Positions 1-38,252 are shown, numbered from the stretch's first letter. The stretch: 42,500 nucleotides of DNA from Glandiceps talaboti (GCF_964340395.1 NC_135571.1:8507953-8550452); one strand, 5' to 3'. Translations and numbers: made by a program. Notes: generated from the sequence alone by a model not told the origin.

Positions 1-1309
1 ATACATACCTACTTGTTCACTTGGAGGGGGTCCATCAAATACAGAAACCTGGTAGAGTTGTTTTACTCTTTAAAAATAAAAAATAAAATACAATTTCTCG
101 TGAACATTGCAACATTAACGATTAATATTTACCTCATATATCCCTTCTATGGATGTCCACGTGACACACACGTGATGCCAGAGTCCATAATTAGCCTCGA
201 GACCGGTCTGTTCTCCATTTCCATTGATTGTACCCTGGAGATTTCCAGGATTTTCCACGATTGCATTTCCTTCAGCAGACGCGTAATAGCTTACTATTAT
301 TCCTTCGTTTGTATCATCCACAGTTTTCATCCACCAACAAAAGGAAATCTCCGTCATATCCGGGAATTCTGTGGTTAGCTTCACGTGACTCGACTTGCCA
401 TCAAATACAAACGTATTCGATTCAAGCTCACCACCAATACATTCGTCATCGTACAGGGGGTATGAATCGTAATAGCCTATGTAGAGAAATGGTAACCGAC
501 AACTAGCTATCAATGTGGACCGTGTTGATGATTGCAATGTGAGTACCAGTTTTACATTATCAACTATTCAAACTTTAGGAATTAATAACAGCACTGTCGC
601 GACATCAAACTTTTTCAATAAAAAATAATAATAAAATCGCGAAAATCGTGGTCTCGCAAGAAATAGTGAGTGCTGAAACTAACATAAACTGATAAAATTA
701 TTCTGCCAATCTGTAATGGCTATACATCTGATAGGAAGAAATAAACAACACAGGAACCATTTGGAAAACGATGGAAAACCTGAACTTGACACTCATACAT
801 GAAAAAATAAAATAAAAAAAAAAACATCTACCTACCCCACCTATTTTAAAATTGAATGTAATCATAAGCACACATTGTTTACGCCTAATATAAACTTGAG
901 TTATTTTTTGTGGACGGAGGGCCTTTGGTTACAATTTAGTAACTATAGTATTATATGCGACATTTGATGAACAAAAGTGGGACATTCACATCACATACGC
1001 AAAACTTGTCTCTATATTCCTCTCTGTCACTGTGTATGTCAATCTGTTTATCCAAAAGAGTGAGCCTCTATCTATATCTTCCTATGGCTAGCCTTGTATA
1101 TCTTTCATGCACAAATGAACACATTGTTCGTGTAAAACTGTTCCTGTACTTAAAGGTACTATGTTACGTAGATGTTAAACGATAACTTCCCAATGATGTA
1201 ATATTACTTCACCGTGGTATTAAATTATCAACATACCGAATTCAGCATGGATGGTAGAAATACCAAACACAACAAAGGCTACAATTCGTAGCTGCAGGAG
1301 TTCCAACAT
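1..1309 (-). CDS. Gene C (partial): first two exons of a third lectin-mucin paralog
   Basis: Only the 5' end of this gene lies in the window; the rest is to the left of base 1. Exon 1 (1237-1309) encodes a signal peptide. Exon 2 (133-476) encodes the first part of a pentraxin-like domain. The two join in phase 1, as in genes A and B. Together they give 139 residues, open throughout, and exon 2 ends with a good donor (GTAAAT) at 132. The start ATG at 1309 is the one that gives a hydrophobic signal peptide. Without the remaining exons the gene cannot be called intact. Confidence 0.85.
133..476 (-). CDS. Gene C exon 2: first part of pentraxin-like domain 1
   Basis: Acceptor CATAG is followed by a phase-1 frame starting G-Y-Y-D-S-Y-P, an early Cys (D-E-C-I-G-G), then F-C-W-W-M-K-T and H-H-V-C-V-T-W-T-S near the end. 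The last stretch matches the pentraxin signature H-x-C-x-[ST]-W-x-[ST], and the two cysteines are the expected disulfide pair. The exon stops after a Y-E codon pair at donor GTAAAT. The matching 52-codon exon 3 lies outside the window. Confidence 0.88.
477..1236 (-). other. Intron 1 of gene C
   Basis: GT-AG intron (donor GTATGT, acceptor CATAG). It contains a copy of a dispersed repeat at about 605-745. Nothing else recognised; the small open frame at 955-1185 has no coding features. Confidence 0.8.
605..745 (+). repeat. Dispersed repeat, fragment 1 (gene C intron 1)
   Basis: CGCAAGAAATA, GAAACTAACATAAACT, CCAATCTGTAATGGCT and ACATCTGAT occur in the same order and orientation as at 42395-42490. 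Confidence 0.7.
1237..1309 (-). CDS. Gene C exon 1: signal peptide
   Basis: ATG at 1309 gives 24 residues plus one base: M-L-E-L-L then a hydrophobic stretch ending in T-I-H-A-E-F. Donor GTATGT lies at 1231-1236. Cleavage probably falls after H-A. No convincing TATA box was found upstream, unlike gene B. Confidence 0.85.
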
Positions 1310-3077
1310 CCTGTGGTAAAGGATGGCTTCCTACAAGTCTCACAAGAGATGCTTTCGTACGATGTTTAAGGATACGATATTTCCTATATCGGGACGAGGT
1401 TTTCCGAGCCTAATCTCGATGGTGCGTTGTCCAAAACAGTTCTAATAATACAGGGGTCCTGTGGTGTCAACTTTACATATGTTTGATAATTTATAGAACT
1501 TTAATGTATGCATATGTTTACCGATATACCTAGTTCACGTGATACAATAATGATACCCTGACATTTTTGTTGCAAGTTTTAGAATGCTTATTTTAAACAG
1601 ATACATCCATCTGTTTTATTTATTTCTGAAATGCCGAGTTGCATATTTTCATTCATGTGAAATAAGAGAGAAGCTTTGGGTTTGACGTATTAACACAAAT
1701 TAGTTGCTATGAATTAGACCAAATTTCTTTTACAGTCATAAAAAGCAAAACTCGAACAAACGCTCAATATTGCGGTGATTTTGCAAGCGAAATATAAATT
1801 TAGAAATTTACAGACGTTTTTTAAATTATGAAGCAGATACACACCTAGTTGCACTTAATTTGAAGTAAGTGTATGAGGGTTATATATGTAAGCACAGCTA
1901 CAGGGGAAAATGCCAACATTCTCAGTGGGAAAAACGTTAATAACTGTTCAAATTTGTCATAATTTGAGTCCTTGCCAAGTTCATGAATTTAACATTGAAT
2001 TTGTAGGGCAAATGTAAGGTTATTTAGCCGAGCTTTGTGGTGGAATGGGGTTTCTATTTGGGGGAGGGGATTTGTTAATTAACATGATAACGAGTAAGCG
2101 TACTCAATTATGCAACAGAGCTGCAGATAATAACAGTGGCATTCTGGGGAAAAGCCTTTTAAAAAAATCTGGTTCATACATGTTTTAAGTGGAATTTTTG
2201 GGCGCAAACATCAATCATCGGCTCCGCCCAGGAAATTGCCATGTTAAATCAATGAAATAGGCGTGGCATTTCCAAAAATATCAGAAAGGTCATTTCAAAA
2301 ATTGCTAAATTGGATATCTGCTTATAAATATTTGACAATTCCTATCCTTATCATGTTACTTTCGTTTGAAATCTTCATCTGTGACCACTCTTACTCCAAA
2401 ATCATTCAAAGAAAAACACAAGATCAGATAATAATATTGCAGATTCTGAAAGAGTTTATTGCTAATTCTCAATGTCATGCATAATTGAATGTTAATGACG
2501 TATATTTGTGATGTGTGCAGTAATTATTTAAACTGTGTATCACGCCAGTACGTGTATTGAATAGCAATATTGATTATTCGTTGTATCATTGTATTGTTCA
2601 CGGTTTTTATGGTGCCATTTTCATCTATTAGGCAAAGTATTCCGGGTATCCAATATAATAGTATTGCTGACAGCTACCCTGGCCTTTAATTCTGGTCCAA
2701 ATTCTGCGGGTGAACAGCACTCCTGGCCAAAATATACAATGGTTTGTCTTCCTTAAGGAAGGTGGCGTAATGTTTAATGCTGAAGTCACTGGCATTGCAA
2801 TAATGTTCACTAGTTCCAGTTCGTGCGTGAACGCAATGCAAAGTTAGCCGCTCTAATTTTGCAATTGATTTTGGCTGATCACTACAAGTAACTGCCTAAG
2901 TATTTGTGATTTTTTTTAAGTTTGCCGCATAAATGAAACATATTGCAATGTACTTCTAGAATCTACCATGCGTATCTGAATAATTGTTAAAACACTAGAA
3001 TATTTCTGTGAATGTATTAGTTGTATAATGAATCGTTGAGTGTCAATTTATATCCTGTGTCATGTCCAGTATCCATT
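1310..3077. other. Intergenic space between gene C start and gene B end
   Basis: AT-rich, with no exon or recognised repeat found. It must hold the gene C promoter; no clear TATA box is visible near 1340. Short open frames at 2263-2484 and 2628-2810 show no domain or splice support. Confidence 0.6.
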
Positions 3078-15309
<12,232 letters not shown>

Positions 15310-15358
15310 CGTGATAGGAAGGATAACAGCAGCAGTTGAAAAGTATGTCTCCTTGTGT

Positions 15359-15366
15359 CTTATATA
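15359..15366 (-). promoter_or_regulatory. TATA box of gene B
   Basis: TATATAAG on the minus strand, 50 nt upstream of the start codon. This leaves a 5' UTR of about 20-25 nt if transcription starts at the usual distance. Confidence 0.6.
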
Positions 15367-15691
15367 AAAAAAAAGTAGACGGTAACAATCTGCAGTGTAA
15401 TGCATATGTTAATTGTGTTAAACCATCGTACCATAACATTTATTAATAACATGGACAGGTTTTCAATTTTCTTTTTTTATAAATGTCACATCTGTCAATG
15501 ATATGAATTGTGACTGATATAAATGATGGAGATTGAGTAGTGTCTTTGTTGATCTATTGTATTGGAATTAATAACAACTACCAGTAGATAGACAGACAGA
15601 CAGGAGGGCGGGCGGGTAAGTAGGTGGGTAGGTTGATTGCTTGGCTTCTAGCTTTGTTGCTTGGTTGTATTTTGGTTCGTTGGTTACTTAA

Positions 15692-15797
15692 TTGGTTGCT
15701 TGATTGATTGATTCATTCATTCATTAACTCATTCATATTCATTCATTCATTCATTCATTCATTCATTCATTCATTCATTCATTTGATTGATTGACCG
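15692..15797. repeat. (ATTC)n / (TTGA)n microsatellite
   Basis: TTGATTGATTGATTCATTCATT blocks in the space upstream of gene B; a GGGCGGGC / GGTAGG mixture precedes it from 15596. Confidence 0.9.
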
Positions 15798-16611
15798 ATC
15801 GATCGATTAATCGACGAATCGACTGCCTGACTAACCAACTTCGATCTGGTAATAACTACTTTACTTGTACATTAAAATCATCACTGGATTAGTTAATGTT
15901 CCAGCTGTGAAGAATTACAGAAAGTAATACATCTGGCCATATTGCGGTAATGCCATGCCGTTGGAATTTCAATCCCTTTGTTCCACTTGAATGTAGTTTC
16001 TCCAAAATAAGTCTACTTGAATGTTTAAAACTGTTGGAATTTAAGTTTTTGGAAGCAATTATTACAACCTTTAATATCAAGCATGAGTTAAAAAATGTGT
16101 TCCTGATTCAACACTGTCAAACTGTTTTCCTGATTGCTTTGACTAACTTTATTTTTGACTTAGTGTGGCACTGTTTCGTAGTATGGTAAATACTTCTGAT
16201 CTCAAAAAAGTGCAACTTGATATTTTGGCTTCTTTGATGCAAAAGTTGACGAGAGAGTATGTCTTATACTTCTAAGTAAGTGCATCAAAAAATTTTATAA
16301 TAAGATATTTGTTTCCAATAACATGACTCCAGAAAATAGGGTAGATAGATCGGAATTTTATTTTATTTTACTTTAAATTTTAAAAAAATTGCTTCGACCC
16401 CAGATAAGACTCATCGGTCACAATACGTTAGAGTTTGATGAAGTAAATGAAAACAATTTTAAGTTAAGTATACGAACACGTTATACAGAATGTACCGTTC
16501 AAGTCTAAAAAGACCGGGTTTCTCTTTGAAATACAATTATTTTAAATTGACTACAGATGAGTCAAAGGCAAGAAGGTGTACACGGAAATAGAAGTAATAA
16601 ATTGTTACCAT

Positions 16612-16690
16612 TTTTCCTTTTTGCATGAAAAGAAATGTTTAGGGTTGGGGTTTTAACTAGGGTCGGTTGGGTTATCGGAAATTACCTATT
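16612..16690 (-). repeat. Dispersed repeat, fragment 2
   Basis: The minus strand carries AACCCAACCGACCCTAGTT and CCCCAACCCTAAAC, matching ACCCAACCCGACCTAGTTTT and CCAACCCTAAAC at 42303-42342 on the plus strand. Confidence 0.6.
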
Positions 16691-18412
16691 TCTGTATTTG
16701 GCCTAAGAATAATTAAGACGTCGATGGCGTGTGACGGGATCGTTTCAACTTAAATATAAATCACATGGAATGTATGTATTCTGTGTAATTACTTGTGGAG
16801 ACATCGGGTCGCATCATAAAATTAACAATGAAGAACGAATGCCGGCAGATGTTGTGAACACAAAGAAACACTACACATTGTCAAATTTGCGGTAATTAAA
16901 AATAGTGACATACTGAAATATATAGAAAGTCAAAACAAAATTAAATATATTTTCGTAAATTAGAAACATAAGTAAATGTACAAACAATTTAGAGATTGTA
17001 AAACTGTGATACACTCTGCTTAGGTATAATAACAATAATAATAATCAGTTTATTTACCCCAAATAAATATAACAGTTGGTAAATGGGGAGTCAGGCAATA
17101 ACGTACAGCTACTCTGAGCCTGTCCCCTCACATATTTATATACACTATAAACGTGACTTATGGTTGCTGGCCATAGAACAGTATTTTGGATACAGCTAAT
17201 ATGGGAATTACTGTAACAAATGAACTATATTGATACGATGTAGCAGTTATTAATGATTATTCATCAGATTTTAATTCCCTAATGTTGGGATACAGAAATG
17301 TACTTTACCTATTACAATACAAGATACATGGCCACGTCGTTTAAAACGTCCACAGTATTAGAGATGACACGTTGATAGAAACGGTAAGGTAAAAACCTTC
17401 TAGATGTTGATGCAGACACAAAAACAGAGTAAAAACAGGAAATTGTAAATGCAAGTAGCATATATGTACGTACACACCCGCGCGTTTTGCATATTAAATT
17501 TGAATCCCTTGAATCCCTTGCAAACAAATTCCATACTGGCAGTTTTTATGGTAATCCTAAGGAAGTAAATACATGTAAAAATTTACGTAAATGACAGAAA
17601 CATAATTGTATATACATAGCTAGATAGTTTGTTTAAAATCATGTTATGGACAGTCGGGACGAGCATGCAAAATTTCGAAGTGCTAAATCACTGTCACCTA
17701 CCTTTTAGGCTCAGCCCAAGTGAGTTGGCAAAATGTTATATCTGAGTTTGTACCTAGTACGTTTTTACGACTTAAACTTATATATAGGTAAATCACCTAA
17801 TATTATGAACTGTTTCTTTGTTCTTTGTGTGTATGCTTTCAATCTAACTCCTACAATCTGTGTATAGCTGTATTCATAATTTTTCAATAGAGATAGAAAT
17901 CCTTGGTCGAAACAAATTACAGACTGACAATCATACAGTCCTATACTAATTTCCTTCATCTTACTGGCAGTTTCATTGTCCATTTCTATCGTCATTACTG
18001 AGTGAAAATTCTCACTAGGGTAAACGACCCCAAATTACTTAATTTTTCGACCACTCCCACGACATCCATTAACCATATGAACAGGACCAGTACTTGAGAC
18101 ATATAACCATCTGGTCGACGCATAAATTTAAAATGACTACTTCAACAAATTTGATTCTGCAAATAAAATGTTTGATAAATCTGACAAGATATTTTGACCT
18201 CAGAAACAATTCTTTTTCAAATATAACCTTTGTCATATTTCCTGACGTAACTCATATCTGCCAATCAAGTTCTATATTGATGGCTGGCGTCTGTATAATT
18301 TCCGAAATCGTGATGTGTCGTCTCTTCTGCCAAATTCACATAAACATGTTTTACTATCACGTTTTCTGGTAAGATTTATATAGTTTTATATAATCGCCAT
18401 GTTGTTTATGGG

Positions 18413-18486
<74 letters not shown>

Positions 18487-18491
18487 GGTGA

Positions 18492-18580
<89 letters not shown>
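18413..18580. repeat. Long (AT)n microsatellite
   Basis: Two long perfect AT runs separated by a 14-base interruption (AAAGTCGGTGAGTA). Self-complementary, so cruciform-prone. Confidence 0.98.
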
Positions 18581-18581
<1 letters not shown>

Positions 18582-19737
18582 CCATGGCGTTTCGCTTATA
18601 GGGCATGACATTCGTATGCATAACCAGAAGCCTTCAACTGCATAATAATTTTATAAATAAACAATTATAGAGGTGCCACGCGCAGTTTGGATGCAGAAGC
18701 AGACGGGTAATACTACATATTTTTAGGAAAGTAAACAATCACAATGCAGCCATCGAAATCATTAAGTCCATGTGTAATCTTTCCTGTACTATCATATTTC
18801 TACTACACTGTAAAAGAATAGCAATGCTTGTCACTTGTCAAAATGTCAAATGATGAAATAATCTGCTGTGTGTATGATGTCTCTGCTGGTATTGTTTTCT
18901 GGAGTTGAATTATGTCTACTGTTGTGTAAAACAACATTACTTTCCATGAGTGAGACGTTAAGATAACATTGTGCTGTGAGAAGAATGTACATTTTATTTT
19001 TTGAATTCAGAAACTCCTTTTACAATCTTTAATAAACTTCAGAACGTGCGAGTCCTTTGAAAATACCATACCAGTTATTACACAATATGCTATCCAGAAA
19101 AACCACGCATGTACATTTTAAAAATACATTTATGCGCTAGAATTAGAAATGTCGAATGAACTCTATACAATGTAAGGTGAAAGTTTTCCCCCTGCAAACT
19201 GTTAGTTTAGTTTACTTTGTTATAAATGACACATTTGTAAAGTATTCTATGATAATCTATTAAAGTATAGTTTTCCCTGCTTCATCTCAGTGCCATAACA
19301 ACATATGGTACACGCAATGTCATCATAAAGCTTCGACAAGCAAACGTAGATGTTAGTTTTACTTAATTTCTATCACATTGAAAGTCATTTGAGAGACGTG
19401 TATTTAGATGTTTAGAAGTGTCCACTCGTTACCATTCCTATGTTATTAGCTATCTATTTGGAAATCAGGCCTATCCTGGTCTTCACTTATCGATCAGAAG
19501 CGTTGATGGATAGATGTTATATTCGGACTCTTTGCAAACGTCCGTTCACAAATTATTTATTTTTTGTGATGTCTGTCACTGGTGTCAGTCACTGGTGTCA
19601 CCTAGCCATACTTGAAAGATATGCTATTCTACCTCTCTCTCCACCATTTCTCGTCATCAAGAGCATCGACTTCCGCCGACGGCTTGAGTAATGCCTGCAT
19701 ATCAGGAATGAATGCACACTCGTTCGCTCGCTCGCTT

Positions 19738-19842
19738 GCACGCACGCACACACGTACGCACACTCATAGATCCATCAATACATCCATCAATACATACATA
19801 CATACATACATACATACATACATACATACATACATACATACA

Positions 19843-19872
<30 letters not shown>
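19738..19872. repeat. (CACG)n / (CATA)n microsatellite
   Basis: CGCACGCACACACG-type start passing into (CATA)n of about 85 bp. Confidence 0.95.
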
Positions 19873-19873
<1 letters not shown>

Positions 19874-20589
19874 TGATTACAGTTTTACCTTAAATCTACA
19901 TAACGCTTGTATGGACAAGAATGTCAGAATGTCCTCATCAAAGACGTTCCCAATTCTCCTGACATCAGTATGAAGGATACATCAGTTGTGAATTGATTTT
20001 ACTGTCCAATATGGAGTAAATTTAGTTCAATAATTTATTGATTTTGACACTTTTATGGTTATTGACGTGCATTATCATTCAGGTGCGATTTTACAGTCCG
20101 CCTCTGTGCATTCGCTATTAATAACACCGCTATGGATTTTAAAAATAAGCCGATTAAAAATGGAATATCTGCTATTCACCCCTCATGAGTTCACGTAGAT
20201 GACCAGCTGTACGACATTTTACGAGATCGGCTTTGTTCCTCACCATCAATCAATCTGAAAAGTATCCTACAATATCAGGGTTTTATTTTAATAATGATAA
20301 TAATAGCCTGCTAGAATGGACGGATAGTTTACCATGTGGTCAAAACCTGACTTTTAAAATTCATATTACATAGTATGAAAAAATGTAACGTGACTGTCAC
20401 TGTTTGTGGCTCTTCAAAATCTATGTTATTGGAGCATCATGTAATCAGAACATGACATATGGTTTTTGTTTCGATTTTGATGACGCTGTTGGTTCAACTA
20501 GAGAACGTCCGGTCGTCTCATGTTAGTGTTCGCCTTTTTATTGGGTGCAACTATGCAGTAATCAATAACAAACTGTATTGTGTATTCTA

Positions 20590-20860
20590 CTTTTTAAGAT
20601 AGCTAGTGTGTAATATTTTGCCACATTTTGTCGACAGTAAATAAACCATTTAACATACTGTTACCAGACGCAGACGTTTAGGCGCCAATGTTTTGATATC
20701 TGCATTCAATGTTTCGTGATGGCACATTAGCTCATCTCTTTTTTTTTTAAATGTGTCAAAAAACCGACTATTATTAGATCAATCTTTCTATCTTAAAGTA
20801 TAACAAATGCAGTTTCTTATTGGTTTCTGTGTGGTTGTATCAAACAGAGTGAGGGAAGAC
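20590..20860. mobile_element. Foldback element, copy 2 (intergenic)
   Basis: Shares arm-like TTTAAGATAG and CCACATTTTGTC, an inverted centre (GGCGCCAATG), and the flank GGTTTCTGTGTGGTTGTATC with copy 1. It is more diverged. Confidence 0.6.
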
Positions 20861-21975
20861 TTGATATAAATAGGCAGTAACTGAAGACGTCCTAAACACA
20901 TGGTTATAATGAAAGTAACGGGAATCAATAATCATCAACTTTAATATTGATTAGGTAGCATAGACTCCCCAATAACGATTTAATGAAGTGCTGTGCCATA
21001 TCACTGTACAATATCTTACCCACAACTTTCTCTGATTAGTATACTGGAAGGTTCCTTTCTCGACAATTTATGAATTACAATAAATTTTGCGTTTATAAGT
21101 AATATAATGTAAGAAATTTTGCTCAAGAATCAGAAAGAAATTTCTAAATGTTGCATAAATAATGCACCAACAACTAAACTAAATGTGCTTTGAATAAAAT
21201 ACATTTCAAAGTCAAAGTATCACCAACTTGGGATGTCAGTTTGTATGCAAATGTGCAAATTTCTTTTGTTATACATATTTAGAGAAATTAATATCTTTGA
21301 CAGAATTATAACAGGTACATATGTTTCCTTAGTGTCGTTGCAAATATTCTGCATATCTTTCAAAAAAATCTGTTGACAAATTTCTAAAATTTCTATCTCC
21401 TACAATAAGTCATTGCTGTCCGGAGCCAGTAAAAATGGGGATTCAAAAACTCTTGGCAAATATAAAAGATGTTTTTACAAAATCCTGTACACAGGTGGGA
21501 TTTGTAGGACTCGAAAGAGATGACCGTTGACCATAAAATCATAGAGAATGGAGGGTAAAATGCTGTACAGTGTGATGCATGCTATTATGGTAAGGAAAGA
21601 CTAAGTTACAGGTGGAATTTACACTGTAGGTGAGATGCGTGTTATTTAAAGAAATCTTAATCATTTGTACACACAGTTATGCATGGAAGTGTGGGGGTAA
21701 CAGGAGAAGAGAAAGATCACATTCAAATTGGGACCATGACATCAGAAAGTGGACTTACCAGAGTGTGATAGAGCATTTTAAGAGTACAGAGATTCGGGAT
21801 GAGTGGTGAAACGTGGTGGAGCCATGAAAAGTACCCCCAACGTGCTAACGGCTATGGGAGTGACCTGACCTGACTGACCTAACCTGACCTGACCTGTCCT
21901 GGCGTGGCCTGCATGGTGGAGAACTTGTCTTTCCATACATGGTGAGTACATCCTTCCTGGCTACCTTAAATTAGC

Positions 21976-21979
21976 ACAT

Positions 21980-22010
<31 letters not shown>

Positions 22011-22045
22011 CACATACACGCACGCACACACGCACTCACACACGC
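21976..22045. repeat. (CA)n / (TA)n microsatellite
   Basis: Short mixed CA, TA and CACG run. Confidence 0.9.
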
Positions 22046-22776
22046 GTAATTTGTTGCTTCATTATACCATGATTGGATACATCAAAGCCTAGCATAAGTT
22101 GATATAATGTTGTTTCTGTTTTTCTGAATAATTATTGGTAAAGAAATGATAACAAAATACATGTATAATGCTTAAATACCATCTTTAATAGAAGAAAATT
22201 GAATTACAATTTAAATCACCTAAAACGTTACATACATTGCTGAAAACGTTAAAACCAACTAACTCTTCGCAACAAGTTATTCCCTTACAATCCCCTTACT
22301 TATCTCTCTTACCTTGTTGTACAGTACTTTTTTTTTAACATTTTAAAAATAGTAAAGGCACTTTAGAAGTTACATAAATGTTAAACCTTTAACCCCATCT
22401 AAACCAATTACCTTAAAATTCATGAATTATTATCTAATAATCGATTCAATACTCAAGTATATGGAATTGCAACTCTAGATTCTCAAAACGTTGTCAATCC
22501 TCTAAATTACACTGTCTTCATACATATCTGACAGTAACTACATCTGGTTAACGGGAAAGTGTACTATCATCAACAAATCGTAATACTATAAATATACCCT
22601 AAATTGTGAAACAGTAAAACGTGCTGTTTGTCAATACCCAAAAACACATGCAGTGTACGTTCAGGGCTTCAGAGATTACCTTTCATCAATAGCCTTCACC
22701 ACTTGTGAACTGTACAAACATGAGAAATTTTGTCAAATATGTGTACTCTGAAAAGAACATCTGGCATAATGCAAGC

Positions 22777-22782
22777 TTTATT
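22777..22782 (-). terminator. Poly(A) signal of gene A
   Basis: AATAAA on the minus strand about 110 nt downstream of the gene A stop codon. Position and sequence fit a polyadenylation signal. Confidence 0.6.
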
Positions 22783-22891
22783 GTTTCCTTACCATCATTG
22801 TTTTCCTAAATTGCCATAATATGTTCTCATTAGTCTTCTTATTCTTACTGCTATATTACTAGTAGTCATTTTCATTCATCAATAGCGAAAT

Positions 22892-35569
<12,678 letters not shown>

Positions 35570-35722
35570 CTTTACTCAGTTCTAGATGAACGATTTCTGA
35601 TCGTATTGTTCTCTTCCAGAACATAAATTGTAGACGTCAGCCCAAAATAATAACTTACGATAGAATGGTACCCTTACTTTACCAATGTTTTTTCCAGGTT
35701 CCAGTTTTGTTCTTCCTATGAA

Positions 35723-35730
35723 TATTTATA
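35723..35730 (-). promoter_or_regulatory. Possible TATA box of gene A
   Basis: TATAAATA on the minus strand, about 154 nt upstream of the gene A ATG. The distance would imply a 5' UTR of about 120 nt. AT-rich context makes chance occurrence possible. Confidence 0.35.
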
Positions 35731-36512
35731 TGCATTTAGGTGTTGCCTCTGGGTGTACTCTGAACTGGATTGGACGCCATTGTTTTCTTTGGGGTCGTGA
35801 ATAATCAGTGTGTAATTGTAGATGTAAATATTCATCCAATTTCTCCGTTAATCAATATTCTAGATCACGGATACCACGGGTGAAAATATGAGACATTGAT
35901 GACATTTTGTTATTGATCCCATTTTGAGTCCGATCACGTGACTGTGGTTTTAAAGCGCTAAAATTGGTAGCTTTGTCGTCAGTAAATTTATATGACCTGT
36001 TGGCATAATTAATCCAATTACTTTGAGCACAGTTGTCGTTCATTTTTCGACTTATTATTTCTTACTTAATTCACTGGCTATTTCATATAATGTTGCTTGT
36101 TGTAGCGTGTATGAGTGGTTGTATTCACCTGTAGTGTAATCACACCATCATAGACAGGTACTTACAGCAGATTGGAAGTTACTGTATGTAAGTTACCATT
36201 TGTGGTAAATATTTTACGTGTGTTTTTAACTGTGGAATACAGCTAATGTTATGACTCCTCACTAAGTATTCAAATGTTCTGCCAAATTACACAGTGGTAT
36301 TTTCACTCCCTGAAAATGTTTAATTGCAATTAATAAGATATAATAATGTAATATTATAGTTTTCTTGTCAGAAAATACAAGTGAAATGCAAATGCAAGAG
36401 ATCAAGTTAAGGAACACTTTAAACGATTAGAACGCACTTGACACTAAAAAGATACAAATGCAGAGACAAACAGCATGAAACTAACACGAGTGGTAAAAAA
36501 AATCCTAGGGCT

Positions 36513-36865
36513 GGTTTAAAATGCGAATCGCAGATGGATAAAAGCTCTTTCTAAAAGGTTCTGATTTCGTTTTGATACTCCTGTACTACCAGAGAGGATA
36601 ACAGTTCAAAAAATGCATATGCTGGATGATTAGAATCCTTAATGAAGGGTGTAGCTTTGCGAATAAATCCGATTGATTGTAAGGATGGTAATTCTGTACC
36701 AGTGATTCTCTATGCTGTCTGGACGACTGTCTCTTGAAAGTACATTCACTCGTCGACCACTGGTGATGTTATTGTTAAACCAGATGGTGATGGCATACGT
36801 TAAAATACTCTTAATAACAATTGGGTAAAAATTGACTAAAATACTATGAGATTTCTTTTTCAATT
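36513..36865 (-). mobile_element. Frameshifted 3' end of a LINE reverse-transcriptase ORF
   Basis: One minus-strand frame gives F-Y-P-I-V-I-K-S-I-L-T-Y-A-I-T-I-W-F, a second gives F-A-K-A-T-P-F-I-K-D-S-N-H-P-A-Y, and a third ends F-Y-P-S-A-I-R-I-L-N before a stop. These three pieces occur in this order at the C-terminus of many CR1/L2-like LINE ORF2 proteins. At least two frameshifts, so it is a fossil. Confidence 0.7.
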
Positions 36866-37807
36866 TCTAATTCAAAAGGGTGTTTGATCATTTAGATAAA
36901 TGTGCATATATATTATTGTGTAATTATTCTAAAAGACTTGTTTGAATTTTCAGAACAACACTTTAATTATACGTGTTTTGAAGGTAAAAACATCTAATGC
37001 CAAAAAACTTCTAAATAAAAAAGTCAATTCGTTGAATGTAAATGTGCGGGTAACTAGTGTATGCAAGGAATGTTTTACTTATAGACCGTGTTAGCCGACT
37101 GCATTATCGGCCACAACAGAACTACGTGAAAAGTGATTTTTATAGAGTAATACATTTATAAATTTTATCGAATTATCGGAGTATTTAGTCGCTACATGTT
37201 TAGTACTGTAGATCTGTGTAACTAATATCATATAAACAAAATATCTTGCTTGTGTGCTTTTACTTTTTGATGTGTGTATGTCACAGAACTGAGACATCCA
37301 ACACTACCAGTAGTAATAGTAAACATTCTATTTCGACCAAAATATGAATATATACATGAATATTATATTGCAACATTTTTGTAAATTAGCAGTTTCAATG
37401 AAGTACACATTTCGTACATGAATAGTGGTGAATTGAAAATACGCGAATCCGTGAGCTCAAAGTATAAATAAAACCATTTATGAAATGTTTTCTGCTGATA
37501 TTCTCTGACAAAACCTTTCATATAATAATGCCAAATGTGTGAGTAATACATACGGATCATAGGAACCATGACTCACCTGAAATAGAGTGTTGATTGACGC
37601 TACAAAATCTTGCTGGTTCATTCTAGTCTGGCTCGACAAAATGTCTTAACTTTACAAACATAGCTGTATTTTATCATTTGGCTTGACAAAAAGTATCAAT
37701 ATTGCTACCTGTCATCATCAGGGTCTAAAATTACATCGTTAAGTTTGCTACATTTTACCGCTTACTGTCCGTTTTAATTTTAGAGTTCACTTGCTGTTTG
37801 TTACAAC

Positions 37808-37880
37808 AACATGCTACACTTTTAGATAGCAACATTGATTGAGTAGTTTCTTGCAGCATTTTGTCTAAATGAAATGAACT
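37808..37880. mobile_element. Foldback element, copy 3 (single arm)
   Basis: CAACATGCTACACTTTTAGATAG and TTTCTTGCAGCATTTTGTCTAA match the left arm of copy 1. No right arm is evident, so this is a fragment. Confidence 0.55.
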
Positions 37881-38157
37881 AATGTACCACTATGCAGACA
37901 TCATATGATTTTTTGTATGTAAAAGAAAGGAAAGGATGAACATAATTCCCAATATTGTGAATAATATTGCTTTTAATAGCTATAAGCAAGTTGACATTGA
38001 AATACATTAGATTTGTTTAGACGTATAGCGTAATATAACCGTTCTTAATGAAAGAATTAATTTCTTAAAAGTTCTTAAAATTAAAAGTTATTGGAAGCAA
38101 GACTAGTAACCGTGAATATCTTCATTAATGAGCATTGCTTGCTATGTATTCATATTC

Positions 38158-38252
38158 TTAATCGGATTTGCCAGCACAACATATGTTGAAAATGAATTGC
38201 TGGAATGATGGCACATATCCTCCCAGAAAACCAGTTCCAAACTGACCAGTGC
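38158..38252 (-). pseudogene. Orphan terminal exon of a lectin-mucin paralog
   Basis: On the minus strand an acceptor (TTTTTAG) is followed in phase 1 by 30 codons and a TAA stop. The product resembles the last exon of gene A: G-F-x-G-G-Y, then F-Q-Q-x-I-F-N-x-C-C-A and a Lys/Ser-rich end. Reading frame, splice acceptor and stop are all intact. No upstream partner (F-type lectin, mucin or pentraxin exon) is seen on the minus strand between 38253 and 42500, and gene D starts on the other strand at 40300. It is therefore either a fragment left by rearrangement or the end of a gene with a very long last intron. Confidence 0.75.

Larger units (their letters stand above)
15367..22776. other. Intergenic space between gene A and gene B
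   Basis: About 7.4 kb without a recognised exon on either strand. It contains microsatellites (15692-15797, 18413-18580, 19738-19872, 21976-22045), a dispersed repeat at 16612-16690, a foldback element at 20590-20860 and a short CCTGA-rich stretch at 21860-21900. Small open frames (15950-16189, 17312-17527, 17765-17995, 18094-18372, 19440-19691) show no family features or splice support. Confidence 0.6.
35731..38157. other. Space upstream of gene A
   Basis: Contains the LINE fossil and one foldback arm. Open frames at 35852-36043, 37091-37297 and 37363-37569 have no recognisable features. Confidence 0.6.

Noticed and set aside
19440-19893. Plus-strand frames before the CATA repeat
   Set aside because: No splice or domain support; the second frame only extends into the microsatellite.
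21860-21905. Short CCTGA-rich stretch as a regulatory repeat
   Set aside because: Only a few imperfect units; nothing links it to a gene.
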